Shown: positions 1 to 10,555, numbered from the stretch's first letter. The stretch is 64,000 nt of DNA from Saprospiraceae bacterium (GCA_016717655.1 JADKFC010000011.1:119402-183401); one strand, 5' to 3'. Made by a program: numbers and translations. Notes: generated from the letters alone by a model not told the origin.

Positions 1-1
1 T

Positions 2-88
2 TTTTTCATGGCCAATGGAAACCGATCAGGTGCGCCAATTGAAAAAGAAGCTCCTACCAAGCCTAAGAGAAAGGTTAAACGCATTTAA
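2..88 (+). CDS. 3' end of an upstream gene (partial)
   Basis: An open frame enters from the left edge and stops at 86-88, eight bases before the batD start. The visible residues are hydrophilic and basic (ending KPKRKVKRI). In Bacteroidota the gene before batD is usually a Bat-operon TPR protein or a von Willebrand/MoxR-operon member, so this is probably the tail of one of those. Only 28 codons are visible, so identity is inferred from position alone. Confidence 0.4.
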   Translation, partial: FFMANGNRSGAPIEKEAPTKPKRKVKRI

Positions 89-96
89 TTACTGCC

Positions 97-1786
97 ATGA
101 AAAAGGCCCTATTAACCAAGCTGCTGGTGCTGACAGCTGCATTTATGTGGGCACAAGGAATAAAGTGGTATGCCAAAGTACCAAAGGAGGTATATGCGGA
201 TGGTATTTTCGAGATCCACTTTGTTTTGGAGAATGCTGAAGGCAAAAACGTAAAATTTCCTTCCTTTGATGGACTAGAAATCATGTCAGGACCTTCGGTT
301 TCTGACCAATTTTATGCCATCAACGGCAGGGCTACCAGCAGCGTTACTTATAGCTTTGAAGCCGTTGCCAGTAGCTCAGGAACGCTCCAACTGGAAGCTG
401 CTACCATAGAGGTAAAAGGAAAAAGATATGCTACGAAGGCTGCAACCTTTGTGGTTAAAACACCTAAAAAAGAATCCAAGGCCACTAATGGAGAAGTTGC
501 CTTTGTCGACCTGCATTTAAGTATAGAATCTATTTATAAAGGTCAGCAGCTGGTGGGTGAATATCAATTGTATTATAACGGCAATCTCGGCTTTGAAGAC
601 GCCATTCAGCACCCACCCTTTAATGATTTTACAGTTACTCAGCTCGATGTAAGAAATGAAACCCTGCCGGGAATGGCAAAAGGAAATATGAATTACCAGG
701 GAATATTGGCAGACGCATTGGCCTTTTTTCCAAAAAAACAAGGGCCTTTGAGCATTGGTAAATCTTATTTTCCACTCAAAGAGAGGATTTCAAATGACGA
801 CCCTTGGTCTTATCCATTTGGCAAATACCGTTCTTTTACTTTAAATAGCCCAGAAAAATACCTAGAAGTAAAGGATCTACCAGCCCCAATTCCTGAACAT
901 TTTAATGGCGTGGTTGGCCAATATGAGGGATCTGCCATCCTTGCAGAAAAAAAAGTTGCCGCCAATCAGACCCTTCTTGTAAGAGTTGAATTGAACGGCA
1001 ATGGAGATCCTTCTACCATGAGTCCTCCTAGGCTCCTGGTTCCGCCACAATTAGAGGCTTATCCGGCAAAGCTGATAAAAGAGGAACAATATACCCATGA
1101 CCGCCAACTCAAACACAGCCACAGCTGGGAAATCCCTGTTACCGCCAAAGAATCAGGACAATTTGAAATAAAAGTTGATTTTCAATATTTTGATCCCGAA
1201 GCAGCCAACTATAAAACGGTAGATTTTCCCACTCTGGATGCTGAGGTTACCAAAGTCAGCCAGGCAGCTATTAAATCTAAAGATCCTGAAGCAGAGGCCT
1301 CGGCCTGGTTGTATTATCTCATTGGCTTGGGAGTCATCTGTATTAGTTTTCTGGCCTGGTTTTACCTTAGGAAACAAGATGTTCAAAATCAGCCCTTTGA
1401 AGCGTTGGAAAAGTCAGGGCAAGAGTCTGAACTTCCTTTGGCCAAACCTCAACCGTTCCAAAGAACGTCTTTCATTCATAAATGCCATGTGGGAAAAAGG
1501 AGAGACAAATGTGTTTTATACCAGCTTGTCACTTCTTTTACAAGAAACCTTATTCGAAAAACTGGGCTTGCCTATTGAAGAACAAGATAAAACAACCGTT
1601 TTGAACCACCTTAGGAAGATGTCCACTTCATCTGAAACATTGGACTTGTATTTAGATGTAAGATCTTGCATTGAAAGAGCCCTTTACGCAGGTGGACAAA
1701 ATCAGGATGGGCCAGAATTGCTGGCAAAAACGAAACAATTTTTAGAATCATTATTCTCGTTAACTAAAGACACCCAAACAATATGA
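97..1786 (+). CDS. batD: BatD-like membrane protein (Bat operon), frameshifted near the 3' end
   Basis: Bat (Bacteroides aerotolerance-type) protein: a large periplasmic beta-sandwich region anchored by one C-terminal membrane helix, acting with the VWA proteins BatA/BatB. The start at 97 gives a signal peptide ending about residue 20. The extracytoplasmic part holds the family pattern of a PSVSDQF-type segment near residue 65. A membrane helix lies at about 403-423. The first frame ends at 1578 with nonsense residues. The conserved cytoplasmic tail (FINAMWEKGE..LSLLLQETLFEKLGLP) continues in frame +2 to the stop at 1784-1786, so one base is out of register somewhere in about 1440-1475. The stop overlaps the next gene by ATGA. 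The break is probably a sequence error. Confidence 0.75.
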
Positions 1787-3872
1787 AATTAATATATGAA
1801 AATATTACCCCTCCTAAAAAAAGACATTTTCGTCAATTATCTCTTTTGGCGCTGATGCTATTTATAAGTGTAAGCTGTTTGCATGCTCAGCCCATTAATG
1901 ATGACTGCGAACAAGCTGTTTCAATTTCAGATCCTACGGCCTATTGCTCTGGAAAGTCCGAGTTTACTACGGCTGCTGCTACCGATTCCGGCTATGGCCC
2001 GTCCGGATGTTGGGACCAAATTTCAAATGATGTGTGGTTTGAGTTTGTAGCACGGGCAACCGGTGTAAACATTGTCATCAATGGGCGCAATATTGGATCT
2101 ACCTTACGCAGTCCCCAGGCCAGCTTATATTATGGCAATTGTGGGGGTACCATCCAGGAATTGGAGTGTCAGACGGATGCTGTAAATAGTGGTGGAGTGG
2201 CATTGGTTGAAAACGGTCTTGTTATTGGGGCCACTTATTATATCAGGGTGAGTGGCAGAGGCAATCTTGCCGGCACCTTTCAGCTATGTGTAACCAATTT
2301 TAACCCCCCTGTGACTCCCGGACAGGATTGCAGGACCGGTGCCATATTATGCGATAAGAGTGCCTTTGTTGTTCAATCTCTTACAGGCAGTGGACAATTG
2401 ACCAATGAGGGTCGAGGTACATGTCTGGAACCCAATCCGGGAAGTCAAAGTGAAGACCAATCTACCTGGTTGAGGTGGACAGCAGCCAACAATGGCACCC
2501 TAACATTCGACATTACTCCTTTGAAAAATGGCGATGATATTGATTTCGCGTTATATGAACTGCCTGGTGGTATTGAAGATTGTCAAAATAAAAAAGTATT
2601 GAGGTGCAATGCCACCTCTTGTGACGGCCCAACAGGACTTAACCTCACCTCTCAGGATATCACTGAAGATTTCAACTGCGAGCCAGGAGAAGACCGATAC
2701 GTAAGATTTATCGATATGGAAGCCGGTAAAAGTTATGGTTTGTTGATTAACAATTTTGATAATACTGGCATTGGCTTTAGAATTCAATGGGGAGGAACCG
2801 GTGAATTTTTGGGTCCGGAGCCCGATTTTACCATCAGCCCATTGACAGGATTAAGGTGTGATCAGGATTTTACGGTAACCGATATCTCTGTTTTTTCCAA
2901 TGGAAACATCATCAATTATGAATGGAATTTTGGTTTGAGGGCTATACCTGATCAGGCGAGTGGCAAAGGACCTCACAGTATTAACTATAGTTCGTTTGGA
3001 GATAAGTTTATCAGCCTAACGGTAACCAGTGACAAGGGGGTGTAAAGTAACCAAGATAAAGTCATTGTATGCAGAACCCTGTTGTGAAGATTTGGAGCCA
3101 TTTACCTTGATACCGAAGATAGAAATACCGAGTTGTTTTGAAGGTGACGATGGCAGCATTACCATTTCACAAGCGGAGGCAGTCCGGAATATTTTATAAG
3201 TTTGATGATGGTAATTTTTCCCCTCGTGTGAATTTTAAAAATTTGTCGGCCGGCGCATACGAGGTGGCCATTGTTGATATCAAAGGATGTACAGACTCTA
3301 TCGTTGTGGTTGTTGGTGAACCCGATCCAGTTACAGTTGATGCAGGGCCCGATCAGGTAATAGAACTGGGAGATTCCACCCAGATGGATGGCTCCTATTT
3401 TCCTTCTTTGGCGGGAGATAGTTTGTGGTGGGCACCTTCCAGAGGAATCAGAGACATCAATGATCCAGTTAGCTATGTGATACCTCCCGGTACCACAACC
3501 TATGTATTGAGTGTTTTAACTGAAGAAGGATGCCTTGTTTCAGATAGCCTGACCATCCGGGTGACCATTGACAGAACAGTATATAGTCCAAATGTATTTC
3601 TGGCCAATGGTGGAGGCGGGGTCAACAACTATTTTAATCTTTTTGGCAAGAAGGCCGTAAAAAGTATTGAATTGTTAGAAATCTATGACCGCTGGGGTAG
3701 TAAAGTATTTAAGGGCAGCGAATTAGATCCGTTTGACTTCAAAGCCGGCTGGGATGGTTTTTTTAACGGACAGCCCGTGGAGCAAGGAGTCTACACATGG
3801 ATAGGGCATGTGAGATACCTTGATGATGTTGTTGAAATAAAAACAGGAGACCTAACTGTTGTTCGTCAGTAA
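1783..3872 (+). CDS. Secreted gliding-motility-associated (CHU_C-like) surface protein, frameshifted
   Basis: Large secreted protein with a signal peptide (hydrophobic residues 19-35, ending HAQ), two beta-rich repeats starting NDDCEQA.. and GQDCRTGA.., a PKD-like segment, and a C-terminal gliding-motility-associated domain (SPNVF..NNYFNLFG..IYDRWGSKVF..WDGFFNGQ..GVYTW), the T9SS export/anchoring module of Bacteroidota. The reading frame stops at 3043-3045, but removing one G from the G5 run at 3036-3040 restores SDKGCKVTKI and a long open frame. Two further shifts near 3172-3180 and 3190-3200 are needed to join ITISQ-GGSPEYF to KFDDGNFSPR. The final frame ends at 3872. It starts on the ATGA overlap with batD. 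Three shifts leave either an error-rich stretch or a decaying gene. Confidence 0.7.
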
Positions 3873-3877
3873 GTTCC

Positions 3878-5842
3878 TTATTTCAAAGAGTTGATCCAGG
3901 CAGCGATCTTTAGACCATCTTGTTTGGGCACCATAGTCATTGGAGCCATTTCGGTTGCATAACCAGGCCAGTTTCCCGGTTCAGGCTTCCAAATCAATTT
4001 TAAGATTTTATCATTGCTGTAATTTCTAGCTGCAATGTCTTTGAAAGAGGGTCCAATTTGTCTTTTTTGGGCATTGTGACATGCAACACAGGTATACTTT
4101 GTTAGCAAAGGTTTTACTTCTTCTGCAAGGCTTACTGTAATTGATTTTGATTTGCCTTTGCCTCCTGTCTTTTTAGGCGCTGCCGCTGGTTTTACTACAT
4201 ATTTTTTATACGTCGAAGGGTCTGCCTTCTTTCCATCCGGAATTTGATTTAAAGTATAATAAACCGTTGGATGGAGCAGGGCTTTTCCCTCTTTATCGCG
4301 GAGGTCGCCCAGATTGATCTCATGGATGTGGTACTTTACCCTATTGCTAATCAGGAGATGAAGCTTCAATCCGTCATCACTCCATTTCACACCATCAATT
4401 TTAAGGGCTTCACGCATGATAGGTGGGCTGCCATATACTGGATGGTATTTGTAGATAAAACTATGGGCATCAATTTTTCCAAGATCTTTCACATCCTTGA
4501 TATTGGCGGGTTTTGTAAATTCAATTTCAAACCCATCTGTTGTCGCCTTTACACTTTTCATTTCAAATGGTATTTTACCGGTCCACTCCAGTCTCTGTAA
4601 GCCTTCATTTTTTTCACCAGCAGAGCCCCAACCTCTATTGGTCTGACCCAGAATCAAAGAGCCATCATGTGCAAAATCCATTCTCAACACACCGGACTGA
4701 AAATTATTTCTAAAATCAAAAGCAGCTCCCTGGTATTCTCCATTGATCTTTTCCAGAAAAACCCTCATGACCTTGCTTTGCCCCTGGTCTCCTACAAAAA
4801 GCTGACCTTCAAAAGGACCAAATTTACCCCCGGTTTTGTCTTCTTTTATTTCAGAATTAGACACTCCCAAAATTCCATGGGGCAGCCAAACCGCAGGCGT
4901 CTGAACCTCAGGAAATTTATTTTTAAGCTCATAAAAAGTCTGTGGCTTTTCATTCTCGATATTTTCGGGCTTAATGTATTTTCCATATTTATTTTTGACC
5001 TGTCTTGGGTCTACTTTGGCATATAAAGAATCAACACCCAGGCTGATGGGTGAATCGGGCAATTTCGATGTCCACTTTAGTCCGGCTGGATGGCCCGTAA
5101 AAGCCCCTTTTTTAACGTGCCAAACAGCACCTGATCCAATCCAGTCTCCTTGGTTGTCATCATAAAATAAATCACCATTTACCATGCCAAGACCGCATGG
5201 AGATCTCATGCCCGAAGCCCAAGGCTCCATTTTTCCATCGGGGCTGATTTTCATGGTCCAACCCCGCATGGGTACACGGCTTTCACCCCGCCACCATTCT
5301 TCGTCGCCGAAGGCAACATTGGCGGTTACGTAGAAACTACCATCTTCACCCAATACAGGTCCAAAGCTGTATTCATGATAGTGTCCGCTTAATGGCCAGG
5401 CATAGATGGTTTCATAAACATCACAATATCCGTCTCCATCGGTATCCTGGAGTCTGGTAAGTTCTCCCCGCTGAGCAGCATAAATAGAGCCATCTTTGTA
5501 CACACAGCCCAGTGGTTCATGCAATCCAGAAGCAAACAAACGGTAATGAGGTGCTCTTCCCTCCGCACCCTGAATATTGTCTATGATCCACACATCACCC
5601 CTCCTGGTAGCAACAGCTACTGTACCATCGGGTAAGACGGCTACTCCCCCACCCTCAACCAGCACATCTTCCGGCACAGGGATGGTCCGTATGGCATAAT
5701 AATCTTCTTCTGCCTGAACCCTTAACGCTGCTTTGTCCACAGCAGGAGCATCAGGGTCATCCTGCGCCACCACAGCATTTGAAAAAACAAAACAAATAAT
5801 AAATGCAAATATTATATTAAGTTTAAATATCATCACTTTCAT
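3878..5842 (-). CDS. Secreted beta-propeller (sorbosone-dehydrogenase-like) protein with C-terminal cytochrome c
   Basis: Probable periplasmic oxidoreductase of 654 residues. It has a signal peptide (to about residue 26, VVAQ), then a six-bladed NHL/PQQ-type propeller (GGGVAVLPDGTVAVATRRGDVW, LPHGILG, LFVGDQGQSKVMRV), an Ig-like spacer, a Lys/Ala-rich linker and a C-terminal monohaem cytochrome c domain with CVACH near residue 584 and a downstream Met-rich segment that could hold the axial ligand. This architecture is frequent in Bacteroidota, Planctomycetes and Verrucomicrobia in loci for carbohydrate oxidation; the substrate cannot be told from sequence. Its start is eight bases after the stop of the DUF1080 gene, so the two are probably co-transcribed. 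Confidence 0.75.
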   Translation of the reverse strand: MKVMIFKLNIIFAFIICFVFSNAVVAQDDPDAPAVDKAALRVQAEEDYYAIRTIPVPEDVLVEGGGVAVLPDGTVAVATRRGDVWIIDNIQGAEGRAPHYRLFASGLHEPLGCVYKDGSIYAAQRGELTRLQDTDGDGYCDVYETIYAWPLSGHYHEYSFGPVLGEDGSFYVTANVAFGDEEWWRGESRVPMRGWTMKISPDGKMEPWASGMRSPCGLGMVNGDLFYDDNQGDWIGSGAVWHVKKGAFTGHPAGLKWTSKLPDSPISLGVDSLYAKVDPRQVKNKYGKYIKPENIENEKPQTFYELKNKFPEVQTPAVWLPHGILGVSNSEIKEDKTGGKFGPFEGQLFVGDQGQSKVMRVFLEKINGEYQGAAFDFRNNFQSGVLRMDFAHDGSLILGQTNRGWGSAGEKNEGLQRLEWTGKIPFEMKSVKATTDGFEIEFTKPANIKDVKDLGKIDAHSFIYKYHPVYGSPPIMREALKIDGVKWSDDGLKLHLLISNRVKYHIHEINLGDLRDKEGKALLHPTVYYTLNQIPDGKKADPSTYKKYVVKPAAAPKKTGGKGKSKSITVSLAEEVKPLLTKYTCVACHNAQKRQIGPSFKDIAARNYSNDKILKLIWKPEPGNWPGYATEMAPMTMVPKQDGLKIAAWINSLK

Positions 5843-5850
5843 TTGACAGA

Positions 5851-7692
5851 TTACCAGATAATTTTGTAACGAATAGGTTGGTTGTCAACTTTGACAAACA
5901 GATCAGCTTCAGTATCCCCTGGCCTGAGCATGGCTTTGTCCGGTTCTGCTAATTCTATGAAATATCGCCCATCGACAAGGTAAAGTCCATCGCCCGTCAT
6001 TTGAATATTTTTACCATTGGCAACCCTGTATCTGGCACCTGGAGACGGATTTTCAACTGTAATTTCCCTTACCAGGCATTGCTCTTTTGCATCAGAATAG
6101 GTAAGATCGTGGACCTTCATGCCTGACCAATCATAATGGAAAACAGGTAGATTTGTTTCCTTGGTGATGGTATAACCTCTGGACTTAAAACTTCCCTCTT
6201 GGTAAGCTTCAATGTGTTTTGCTGATGGATCAGAGACGATGTCCAGTTGCGGTTTGTTGTTGAGATAAACGACGTCACCCATCGGTCTAAAGGATCCATC
6301 TCCCCGGTCATGCCACATAGGTGTAGCATCAACAAACTCTCCACGCCAAATGCAGGCCAGGGTGCCGCTGCCATTATTGTATACATAGTGCATGCCACTG
6401 GGATCTCCTACACCAACGGTGTGGGTCATTCTTTCATTTCTTTTGCCATTGTAATCCAAAAATGCCCTTAAGATTTTTGGTTTGTCAGTAGGTTTTACTA
6501 GGATTGGGAAATTGCTTTCTCTTGGCTGGAGTGAGGATCTGGCATGGATGCCATGATTGACAATTTTATTGGATTCAAAAAAGATTCCTATTGCAGGAGG
6601 GAGCCAGGCATCGGCCCTACAGAAATAGATATCAATTTTATGTTTTCCCGCTTTCAGGTCAATCACCGATTTAGCGGGTCGGTCCCAATCCCAGGCACGA
6701 GATATCTTTTTCACCACCTGACCATCAATGTAGATGGCCAAATTACCATTATAAATAGTGCTAATGTAATAGGTATCATCCAACGGGATGTTGAGATCAC
6801 CGGATAGCTGAAGCCCAAAAAAATCCTTAACAGGTGAAACATCCCAGGTAATTCCTTCGGGAGAATTGCCTGCTTTGTCTTCCTTTTTCATTTTGAAATC
6901 ATCTTCATATTCATAAGGACCTTTCCAATATTTGTAAGTAACATTTTCTACAGATACTGCCAGGTCTTCAAAAGTTCTGTATCGGATGTTCCTAAAAGCC
7001 ACAGGACCGTGGTCGCCCTGGATCATCAAGGGTCCTTTTGCCACTTCATTGTTGACAATGGGTCCTCCGGTAGGTTGAGGCACTTCAACATTGTCGTGGA
7101 CCAGCTGTCCGTTGATCATCACTTTTTTAAATAAGGCATTGCTTATTTTTTTTCCGGTTGCATCAAATCTTGGACCTTTAAATGAAATAAACATTTTTTG
7201 CCAGATACCTGAAGGCCTGGCCGCATTCATGAGGGGAGCCTTTCCTGCATAGGCAGTCTTAGGATCCGATTCCCAATTTCTGTAGATGCCTCCCAGATCC
7301 GTAAAATCGGCTGCTTTTTTTCCCCAGCTATCAAAAATCTGAACTTCATATCGTCCTTGTAAATAGAGGCCACTATTGCTTCCAGCCGGAACCATAAATT
7401 CAAACTCAGGGTCGATGTCCTGGTGTTCCATCACAGATAAGAGAGGACTGTTGTGGTCCTTATCGTTATCATTAACCAGGATACCTGAACCCGCGACGTA
7501 TTCAATTTTGTGGTGAGAATGGTCCCTCGAAAATGCACTGTAAACAGAGGAAGCTGTTTTCCAATTGCCTGCTTGCACTCTGAAAGATGAGAGATCATTT
7601 AGGGGCCAATCGGTCATTTGTTGGGCGTTGGTCTTTGGAACCAGGGCCAAAACCAGCAAAATTAACTGGCAAATGAAGGTGTTTTTTTTCAT
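5851..7692 (-). CDS. Secreted DUF1080 (3-keto-disaccharide hydrolase-like) and PA14-like protein
   Basis: Secreted protein of 613 residues. The ATG at 7692 is chosen over a longer upstream frame because it places a clean signal peptide (MKKNTFICQL..NAQ) at the N-terminus and leaves 122 bases for divergent promoters. The N-terminal third is a DUF1080/concanavalin-like beta-sandwich (SGLYLQGRYEVQIFDSWG, GGIYRNW, QGDHGPVAFRNIRYR). A PA14-like segment follows (YYISTIYNGNLAIYIDGQ) and then a beta-rich C-terminal domain of unknown role. DUF1080 proteins include 3-ketoglycoside hydrolases and usually sit beside sugar oxidoreductases. The propeller-cytochrome neighbour fits that, but the substrate is unknown. 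Confidence 0.72.
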   Translation of the reverse strand: MKKNTFICQLILLVLALVPKTNAQQMTDWPLNDLSSFRVQAGNWKTASSVYSAFSRDHSHHKIEYVAGSGILVNDNDKDHNSPLLSVMEHQDIDPEFEFMVPAGSNSGLYLQGRYEVQIFDSWGKKAADFTDLGGIYRNWESDPKTAYAGKAPLMNAARPSGIWQKMFISFKGPRFDATGKKISNALFKKVMINGQLVHDNVEVPQPTGGPIVNNEVAKGPLMIQGDHGPVAFRNIRYRTFEDLAVSVENVTYKYWKGPYEYEDDFKMKKEDKAGNSPEGITWDVSPVKDFFGLQLSGDLNIPLDDTYYISTIYNGNLAIYIDGQVVKKISRAWDWDRPAKSVIDLKAGKHKIDIYFCRADAWLPPAIGIFFESNKIVNHGIHARSSLQPRESNFPILVKPTDKPKILRAFLDYNGKRNERMTHTVGVGDPSGMHYVYNNGSGTLACIWRGEFVDATPMWHDRGDGSFRPMGDVVYLNNKPQLDIVSDPSAKHIEAYQEGSFKSRGYTITKETNLPVFHYDWSGMKVHDLTYSDAKEQCLVREITVENPSPGARYRVANGKNIQMTGDGLYLVDGRYFIELAEPDKAMLRPGDTEADLFVKVDNQPIRYKIIW

Positions 7693-7814
7693 AATTTGAA
7701 TTGACGAGTGCAAATATGGACAAATAATGATGACCACAAAAATTGATTTACAGATTTTCAATAAAAATAGTGCTCGCGGATAATTGCAAGCTTATTTTTG
7801 TGGAAATTAAGCCA

Positions 7815-9005
7815 ATGCCAAGCCAAAGATCCCTCTTTTTACACCATGTTGCTCAAACCAGTCCCTGGCCAATGGTGATTGAGGTTGAAAGAGCAGAAGG
7901 CATGTATTTGTACGACAAAGACGACAAAAGATATTTAGATTTTGATTCCGGTTTTTCAGTCAGCTCTCTTGGACACCGGCATCCTGTTGTGATAAAGGCT
8001 CTGGAAGATCAAATGGCTAAGTACCTTCACACCACTGTTTATGGTGAACACATTCAAGCTTCACAAATCCGCTTTGCCATGAAGTTGGAGGAGTGTCTTG
8101 GTCCGGATTTTGGCACCGTTTATTATACTAATAGTGGTTCTGAAGCGGTAGAAGTAGCTCTAAAAGCGGGTAGGAAGATAACCGGCCGTTACAGGGCTTT
8201 ATCGTGTAAAAATGCCTACCACGGCTCTACCTTGGGTGCTGAAAGTTTGCGAAGTGACATAGCTTACACCTCAGCTCTTATGCCCGGAGTGCCTGGCATT
8301 GATCACATTGGTTTTAACAGCTGGGAAGACCTCGAAAAAATTGATTCCAGCATTGGTATTCTGATTATGGAAGTGGTGCAGGCAGAGGCTGGAGTTATAC
8401 TACCTGATCCAGCCTGGTTGCGGGCAGTGAGAGACAGGTGTACCCGCCATGGATGCCTTCTGGCATTTGATGAGATCCAAACCGGATTTGGTAGGACCGG
8501 TAAATTGTTTGCCCACCAACAGTATCAGGTTTTCCCTGATTTACTCATTATGGCCAAGGGAATGGGAGGAGGCATGCCAGTGGGAGCTGTAGCAGGAAGC
8601 CAACAATTAATGCATTGTTTCAGTTCTCGCCCAGCACTAGGGCACATCACCACTTTTGGAGGTCACCCCATGAGTTTGGCAGCATCAGTGGCAGTACTTG
8701 AGTTTATGGCAGAAAGTGGCATCATGGATACGGTGGGAGATAAAGTTGAGCTCTTTAAAAAAGAACTTGATCATTCTGCAATTAAAGAGGTAAGATCTGC
8801 TGGTCTCCTGATGGCCATTACCTTAGAGAAGGCAGAAAACCTGGGCCCTGTGGTATCGGGTTTATTGGAGTCAGGTGTTATGGTTGATTATTTTCTATTC
8901 AATGCAGACAGTTTCAGAATTGCCCCACCGCTTATAGTAACACCCGACCAAATAAGGGAAGGCTGTGCGCTTATCAAATCTGTACTCGACAAAGTCATCG
9001 GGTAA
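7815..9005 (+). CDS. PLP-dependent class III aminotransferase
   Basis: Cytosolic fold-type I aminotransferase of 396 residues (ArgD/GABA/ornithine aminotransferase superfamily). Visible motifs are the substrate/PLP loop TNSGSEAVEVALK (about 103-115), NAYHGSTLG, the cofactor-contacting FDEIQTGFGRTGK (about 218-230) and the Schiff-base lysine in MAKGMGGGMP (about Lys248), followed by TTFGGHPMS. The start at 7815 fits family length; the open frame extends 24 codons further upstream but without family-like sequence. It is divergent from the DUF1080 gene. Substrate specificity cannot be assigned; there is no arginine or lysine biosynthesis gene nearby. Confidence 0.85.
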   Translation: MPSQRSLFLHHVAQTSPWPMVIEVERAEGMYLYDKDDKRYLDFDSGFSVSSLGHRHPVVIKALEDQMAKYLHTTVYGEHIQASQIRFAMKLEECLGPDFGTVYYTNSGSEAVEVALKAGRKITGRYRALSCKNAYHGSTLGAESLRSDIAYTSALMPGVPGIDHIGFNSWEDLEKIDSSIGILIMEVVQAEAGVILPDPAWLRAVRDRCTRHGCLLAFDEIQTGFGRTGKLFAHQQYQVFPDLLIMAKGMGGGMPVGAVAGSQQLMHCFSSRPALGHITTFGGHPMSLAASVAVLEFMAESGIMDTVGDKVELFKKELDHSAIKEVRSAGLLMAITLEKAENLGPVVSGLLESGVMVDYFLFNADSFRIAPPLIVTPDQIREGCALIKSVLDKVIG

Positions 9006-9098
9006 ATTTTGGGCTTTAGATCAAAATATTCCGGTTTTGACCTATTGTATTCCCCCCCAAAACGCAGTTAAGTGCATTTTTGAGAAAAAATAAAAATT

Positions 9099-9524
9099 AT
9101 GATGATCAATTGGTTCGCCGTGCTGGTAGCTGGCATTTCCGCTTTCGTTTTAGGAGGCATTTGGTATTCGCCAACTTTGTTTGGCAATGTGTGGATGAAA
9201 GAAAATGGATTTACTGCTGAAGAACTTAAAAAGGGAAATGCATCCAAAATCTTTGGATGGGCCTTTATTCTGTCATTGATTTCAGCAGTCAATCTGGCGA
9301 TGTTTCTTGCAGATACACCTGCAGAGTGCACGGGAGTATGTGCCCAAAAAACAGATGTTGTCTGGGGAACAGCAGCAGGTTTTTTGGCCGGTATTTGGGT
9401 ATTATGTTTTGTGTTTATTCATGGATTATTTGAACACAAAGCTGCGAGATTAATGTGGATCAATGGGGGTTACGCTCTAGCTGCACTCACCCTGATGGGA
9501 GCCATTTTGGGTTTATGGAGATAA
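9099..9524 (+). CDS. DUF1761-type four-helix membrane protein
   Basis: Inner-membrane protein of 141 residues with four predicted helices (about 4-24, 51-70, 89-110, 119-139). The motif near the N-terminus, GGIWYSPTLFGNVWMKE, is characteristic of DUF1761 (YSP.LFG..W). Function is unknown for the family. Two adjacent ATG codons (9099 and 9102) could both serve as start. It stands alone between the aminotransferase and the VOC gene. Confidence 0.75.
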   Translation: MMINWFAVLVAGISAFVLGGIWYSPTLFGNVWMKENGFTAEELKKGNASKIFGWAFILSLISAVNLAMFLADTPAECTGVCAQKTDVVWGTAAGFLAGIWVLCFVFIHGLFEHKAARLMWINGGYALAALTLMGAILGLWR

Positions 9525-9610
9525 AAAGAATCTTATCTTATCATTAAGAATAAAATTTGCCTAATTTATTTCACACTTAACCTTAATTTTAACCATCTAA
9601 AACCTTAACA

Positions 9611-9988
9611 ATGCACAGAATATCCTGGTTCGAAATTGCCACCAATGACATAGACAGGGCACAGAAATTTTATGAGTCTATTTTTCAAATCCAGCTCATT
9701 GATATGGACAATCCTGGATTGAAGATGAGGATGTTTCCGGTAGAAGACATGATGAATGATATATCAGGAGCCTTGGTTTATCATGCTGAGTTTTACCATC
9801 CATCTTCTGAAGCAGGATGCATGATTTATTTAAATGGCAATCCTGATCTCCAAAATGTATTGGACAGGGTTGAAAGTAATGGAGGTAAAATAATTGTTCC
9901 CAAAACCCAGATCAGTCCGGAACATGGATATATGGCGGTTTTTCACGACACAGAAGGCAACCGCATTGCTCTACATTCGGTAAGTTGA
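9611..9988 (+). CDS. VOC-family (glyoxalase/bleomycin-resistance-like) protein
   Basis: Cytosolic protein of 125 residues with one vicinal-oxygen-chelate domain made of two beta-alpha-beta-beta-beta modules: ISWFEIATNDIDRAQKFYESIF at the start and MAVFHDTEGNRIALHS at the end. It belongs to the subgroup annotated as VOC/glyoxalase-like proteins of unknown substrate. It is followed after one base by the AHSA1-like gene, so the two are likely an operon. Confidence 0.82.
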   Translation: MHRISWFEIATNDIDRAQKFYESIFQIQLIDMDNPGLKMRMFPVEDMMNDISGALVYHAEFYHPSSEAGCMIYLNGNPDLQNVLDRVESNGGKIIVPKTQISPEHGYMAVFHDTEGNRIALHSVS

Positions 9989-9989
9989 C

Positions 9990-10499
9990 ATGAAGGCCTA
10001 TGATTGGACTTGTTTTTCAAAACGACTATTTATAAAAGCAACTGCGAATCAACTGTTTTACCTCTTTACGACCCAGGAAGGAATGGAATCCTGGTTTCTT
10101 AGAAAATGTGAATTTACCAGAGAGGGTAAACTGATGGACAGCAGGTCAAATGCCAGGGAAGGTGATCAGTATTTTTTTCTATGGCATGGGTGGTCTGATG
10201 AAACATTTGAGGCTGGGAGATGGCTCGAAACTGAGCCAAATGTAAAGCTCGGCTTCACCTTCAACGGCAATAACGCTACCCGTATGGAGGTCCATATTAC
10301 TATTGATGCCCATGAGGAAGGAAGTTTGTTAACCCTCACTCAAAATTGTATTCCGGATGATGAAAACTCACGATCCCACTGGCACCTGGGCTGTATGGAA
10401 GGTTGGATTTTTTATCTGACCAACCTCAAATCTATAGCAGAAGGAGGGCTCGACCTAAGGAACAAAAATGCAAACATTACAGGTGTTTTTAATGCATAG
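9990..10499 (+). CDS. SRPBCC/AHSA1-like protein
   Basis: Cytosolic 169-residue protein of the START/SRPBCC helix-grip fold, closest in pattern to the activator-of-Hsp90-homologue (AHSA1) group: an initial beta strand with KATANQLFYLFTTQEGMESWF, a central strand pair with FTFNGN, and a long C-terminal helix with HWHLGCMEGWIFYLTNLKSI. These proteins bind hydrophobic ligands, but no ligand is known here. One base separates it from the VOC gene; VOC-AHSA1 pairs are common in Bacteroidota. Confidence 0.78.
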   Translation: MKAYDWTCFSKRLFIKATANQLFYLFTTQEGMESWFLRKCEFTREGKLMDSRSNAREGDQYFFLWHGWSDETFEAGRWLETEPNVKLGFTFNGNNATRMEVHITIDAHEEGSLLTLTQNCIPDDENSRSHWHLGCMEGWIFYLTNLKSIAEGGLDLRNKNANITGVFNA

Positions 10500-10507
10500 A
10501 AAGCACG

Positions 10508-10536
10508 TTGTGTTTAATAAAATCGTTATAATTTTG
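10508..10536 (+). promoter_or_regulatory. Candidate Bacteroidota promoter of the DUF2911 gene
   Basis: TTG at 10508-10510 and TAATTTTG at 10529-10536, separated by 18 bases, match the Bacteroidota sigma-A pattern TTG-N(about 19)-TAnnTTTG. The ATG follows 19 bases later. This is a pattern match only. Confidence 0.45.
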
Positions 10537-10555
10537 TATCAAACAAAATAACTTC

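Noticed and set aside
15..239. ORF at the left edge in frame 3
   Set aside because: Overlaps batD and the frame-2 tail of the previous gene; no protein-like features.
7743..7814. Upstream extension of the aminotransferase
   Set aside because: The extra 24 codons overlap the divergent promoter region and lack family similarity; ATG 7815 fits better.
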